From NCBI GenBank assembly GCA_009781925.1, contig WQUU01000102.1:1-5970 (forward strand): a DNA stretch of 5,970 nucleotides, in the 5' to 3' direction. Source of the stretch: Bacillota bacterium. Its GTDB lineage: Bacteria; Bacillota; Clostridia; Oscillospirales; Oscillospiraceae. Below, piece by piece: positions 4,602-5,970 of the stretch. Under the pieces are notes generated by a model that saw only the letters and a list, made by a program, of their open reading frames with translations, ran no database searches and was not told the DNA's origin. The position numbers and the translations under genes are program-made. The stretch's first letter is position 1, and each line of letters starts with the position of its first letter.

Positions 4602-5000
4602 TCACCCCCAATACGGCGTGGAGACCTTGGAGAAAGCCAGGATGAGGAAGAGTACGACAATCACCGTCACAAAGCCGCCCTTGATGATGTCAATGATGCC
4701 GAGTACCAGCCCCGCCGTGGCCTTACCGCCAACGTAGCCGAGCTTTTGGGCTTTGCGGCTCTGTATGATGGCGATGATTCCCAAAACAACGCCTGCGATA
4801 AAAAATCCGACAATTCCGCAGACCATGGATGTGGTGGCCGCGCTCTCAGCCGCTTGGTTCTGCGGGCTCATGTAGTTATATGGCGCCTGCGGATCAGGGT
4901 TCTGCCGGTCTATAGGGGCGGATTCCGCGACCTGCGTCCCGCAAACCGGACAAAACAGCGTGTCTTCCGCGACTTGCGTCCCGCAATTTTGACAATACAT
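4602..5000 (-). CDS. Zinc-ribbon, DUF4190-like two-helix membrane protein
   Basis: This 132-residue protein starts with a zinc ribbon: Cys3, Cys6, Cys17 and Cys20 form two CxxC knuckles. A Pro/Gln/Asn-rich linker (about 28-55) follows, then a hydrophobic segment (59-80, 'MVCGIVGFFIAGVVLGIIAIIQ'), a basic loop 'SRKAQKLGYVGGKA' and a second hydrophobic region (about 95-124). The segment-loop-segment pattern with small residues and the S-R-K-A loop is that of DUF4190-type proteins. The zinc ribbon should face the cytoplasm. The start ATG 5000 has AGGAGG (5013-5008) at 7-nt spacing, directly after the stop of the upstream gene (13-bp gap), so the two form an operon. No biochemical role is known to me for this architecture. 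The two knuckles share a near-identical 22-bp DNA repeat. Confidence 0.88.
   Translation of the reverse strand: MYCQNCGTQVAEDTLFCPVCGTQVAESAPIDRQNPDPQAPYNYMSPQNQAAESAATTSMVCGIVGFFIAGVVLGIIAIIQSRKAQKLGYVGGKATAGLVLGIIDIIKGGFVTVIVVLFLILAFSKVSTPYWG
4923..4986. repeat. 22-bp direct repeat inside the zinc-ribbon coding sequence
   Basis: The 22 bases at 4923-4944 and 4965-4986 are identical except for one C/T difference, with a 42-bp (14-codon) period. They encode the same residues, CGTQVAE, at positions 6-12 and 20-26 of the protein, covering the last Cys of each knuckle. Such high DNA identity within a short motif points to a recent internal duplication or gene conversion. Confidence 0.8.
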
Positions 5001-5013
5001 CTGGACTCCTCCT

Positions 5014-5904
5014 TCACCAAACTTGTATCAGATACCAGGAACCGCCGATCTGCGCCAGGTCGAAGTTTACGGGATAGTCGCCGCCGTAGTCATCAAATGT
5101 GACGGTGCAAGAGAAGTCCACAAAGCTGGAGACGGCCCCGCTTCTGATGCCGTATTCGCTGAAATTGTAGTCGCTGATCTGATAGGCGCTCTGGCCCGAG
5201 ACAGCCCAGAAGCTGACAGAGCCGCCGTAGCCGTCATAATAGGAGTCGATGTGATAGACGACATCGTCGTTGGTATAACCCCGGCTGTGAAAGTAATCCA
5301 GAGCGGGTTTGGGCAGCATTCCGGCGATGGCGTCCTCGTCTCCCGCCTCGAAAGACTTATAATAAGCCCCGATCAGGGCATTCGGCGTGCTGTAACCCTG
5401 ACCCATGGCGCTGGCATTCTGGTGGTGAATATAACTGTAGGTGAACAGGGCCGCCGCGACCAGTACCAGGAAGGCCAGCAGGGAGAGGAGCACGATAAGC
5501 CATGTGCGGCTCGTTCTCTTGCCGTGATAACCTGGCTGGGAGACGGGATGGTTATAAGGGTTTTGAACCCGGGCGCGGGGCGCATAAGCCGGAGCATTGA
5601 CCTGCGCAGTGGCTGCGCTTCCCGGCATGGCGGGAGCGCGCACGCGTACGCTGGCTGGGGCGTACCAGCTGAAGGGTTCCGCCGCCGCTGTCTCGTTTAC
5701 GGCCGCAGGCGCGGGCACAGACAGGGGAGGGAGTTCCGGTAGCGGCAGAGCAGTCTCCGCTTTGAGGCCGGGTTCAACCGCCGGAGGCTCAGCCGCCGGC
5801 GGTATGACTGCCGTCGGCGCGGCGCCCGGGATCAGCTGCCTTCCGCACTTGGGGCAAAATCGCATATTTTGCGAGATGGGATTCCCGCAACCGGAACAAA
5901 ACAT
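5014..5904 (-). CDS. Zinc-ribbon, single-pass membrane protein with extracytoplasmic domain
   Basis: The 296-residue protein has four parts. The N-terminal zinc ribbon has Cys3, Cys6, Cys17 and Cys20. A long Pro/Ala-rich, low-complexity linker runs from about 27 to 125. One membrane helix (about 134-157, 'TWLIVLLSLLAFLVLVAAALF') is preceded by basic 'HGKRTSR', which sets the N-terminus inside. The last 135 residues form an outer domain that begins 'TPNALIGAYYKSFEAGDEDAIAGMLP' and ends in strands rich in Tyr, Ser and Gly; this opening helix pattern resembles NTF2-like/DUF4878-type lipoprotein domains, a tentative comparison. The start ATG 5904 has AAGGAGG (5920-5914) at 9-nt spacing. It is the first gene of a two-gene operon with the DUF4190-like protein. 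A role in sensing or envelope upkeep would be guesswork. Confidence 0.87.
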   Translation of the reverse strand: MFCSGCGNPISQNMRFCPKCGRQLIPGAAPTAVIPPAAEPPAVEPGLKAETALPLPELPPLSVPAPAAVNETAAAEPFSWYAPASVRVRAPAMPGSAATAQVNAPAYAPRARVQNPYNHPVSQPGYHGKRTSRTWLIVLLSLLAFLVLVAAALFTYSYIHHQNASAMGQGYSTPNALIGAYYKSFEAGDEDAIAGMLPKPALDYFHSRGYTNDDVVYHIDSYYDGYGGSVSFWAVSGQSAYQISDYNFSEYGIRSGAVSSFVDFSCTVTFDDYGGDYPVNFDLAQIGGSWYLIQVW

Positions 5905-5941
5905 AACTTTTTTCCTCCTTGTTGTCCGATATCGCGTTTAT

Positions 5942-5966
5942 GGGGGCGGGGTTCCGTCCCCGCCCG
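5942..5966. repeat. GC-rich palindrome at the window edge, probable repeat half-unit
   Basis: GGGCGGGG (5944-5951) pairs perfectly with CCCCGCCC (5958-5965) around a TTCCGT loop. The flanks TTTATGGGGG and CCCGCGGT resemble the arm ends (TGTAGGGG... and ...CCCG) of the elements at 3352 and 4461, so this is likely the left arm of a third element cut by the window. It lies 22 bp upstream of the ribosome site of the zinc-ribbon operon; it could instead be the terminator hairpin of a gene further right. Confidence 0.5.
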
Positions 5967-5970
5967 CGGT

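Noticed and set aside
5023..5742. 239-residue plus-strand ORF over the zinc-ribbon gene
   Set aside because: It is antisense to a gene with a Cys4 ribbon, a membrane helix and a strong ribosome site; no independent evidence.

Overview
The window reads as chromosomal DNA of a Gram-positive anaerobe, most likely a Clostridia/Oscillospirales-type gut bacterium. This is inferred from strong AGGAGG ribosome sites, several TTG starts, a PPi-type phosphofructokinase beside a class IIB aldolase, zinc-ribbon membrane proteins, and GC-rich palindromic repeats ending in CCCTACA/TGTAGGG. No rRNA, tRNA, CRISPR array or transposase gene is visible.

Layout. (1) 1-772, plus strand: the C-terminal end of a small P-loop kinase-like protein, a possible 34-residue one-helix membrane protein, and an AT-rich Cro/C1-type regulator gene. 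(2) 810-850: a bidirectional terminator shared with the converging aldolase gene. (3) 875-3328: a divergent glycolytic pair, class II fructose-1,6-bisphosphate aldolase (minus) and a phosphofructokinase with the PPi-type active-site residues (plus). Their ~138-bp shared upstream region holds a candidate catabolite-responsive element, and a strong hairpin follows the phosphofructokinase. The two enzymes catalyse consecutive steps, fructose-6-P to fructose-1,6-P2 to triose phosphates. (4) 3352-4597: an accessory module bracketed by two GC-rich inverted-repeat elements. It holds a minus-strand Cro/C1-type regulator with a TTG start, a divergent control region with three 18-bp palindromes (consensus TTAGTG-N6-CACTAA), and two tandem paralogous genes that each encode a 57-residue, charged, helical protein. 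Both genes are easily missed. (5) 4602-5904, minus strand: a two-gene operon of zinc-ribbon membrane proteins, a 296-residue one-pass protein with an extracytoplasmic domain followed by a 132-residue DUF4190-like protein. (6) 5942-5966: a further GC-rich palindrome, probably half of another repeat element that continues past the window.

The most interesting part is region 4. The regulator and the first 57-residue gene are each preceded by nearly the same 17-nt cassette in mirror image, an operator half-site running straight into the Shine-Dalgarno. The extended -10 promoter of the small gene overlaps one palindrome. This predicts a self-repressing switch controlling a small helical protein, while the second paralog has its own promoter and no such operator. 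What these proteins do cannot be told from sequence.
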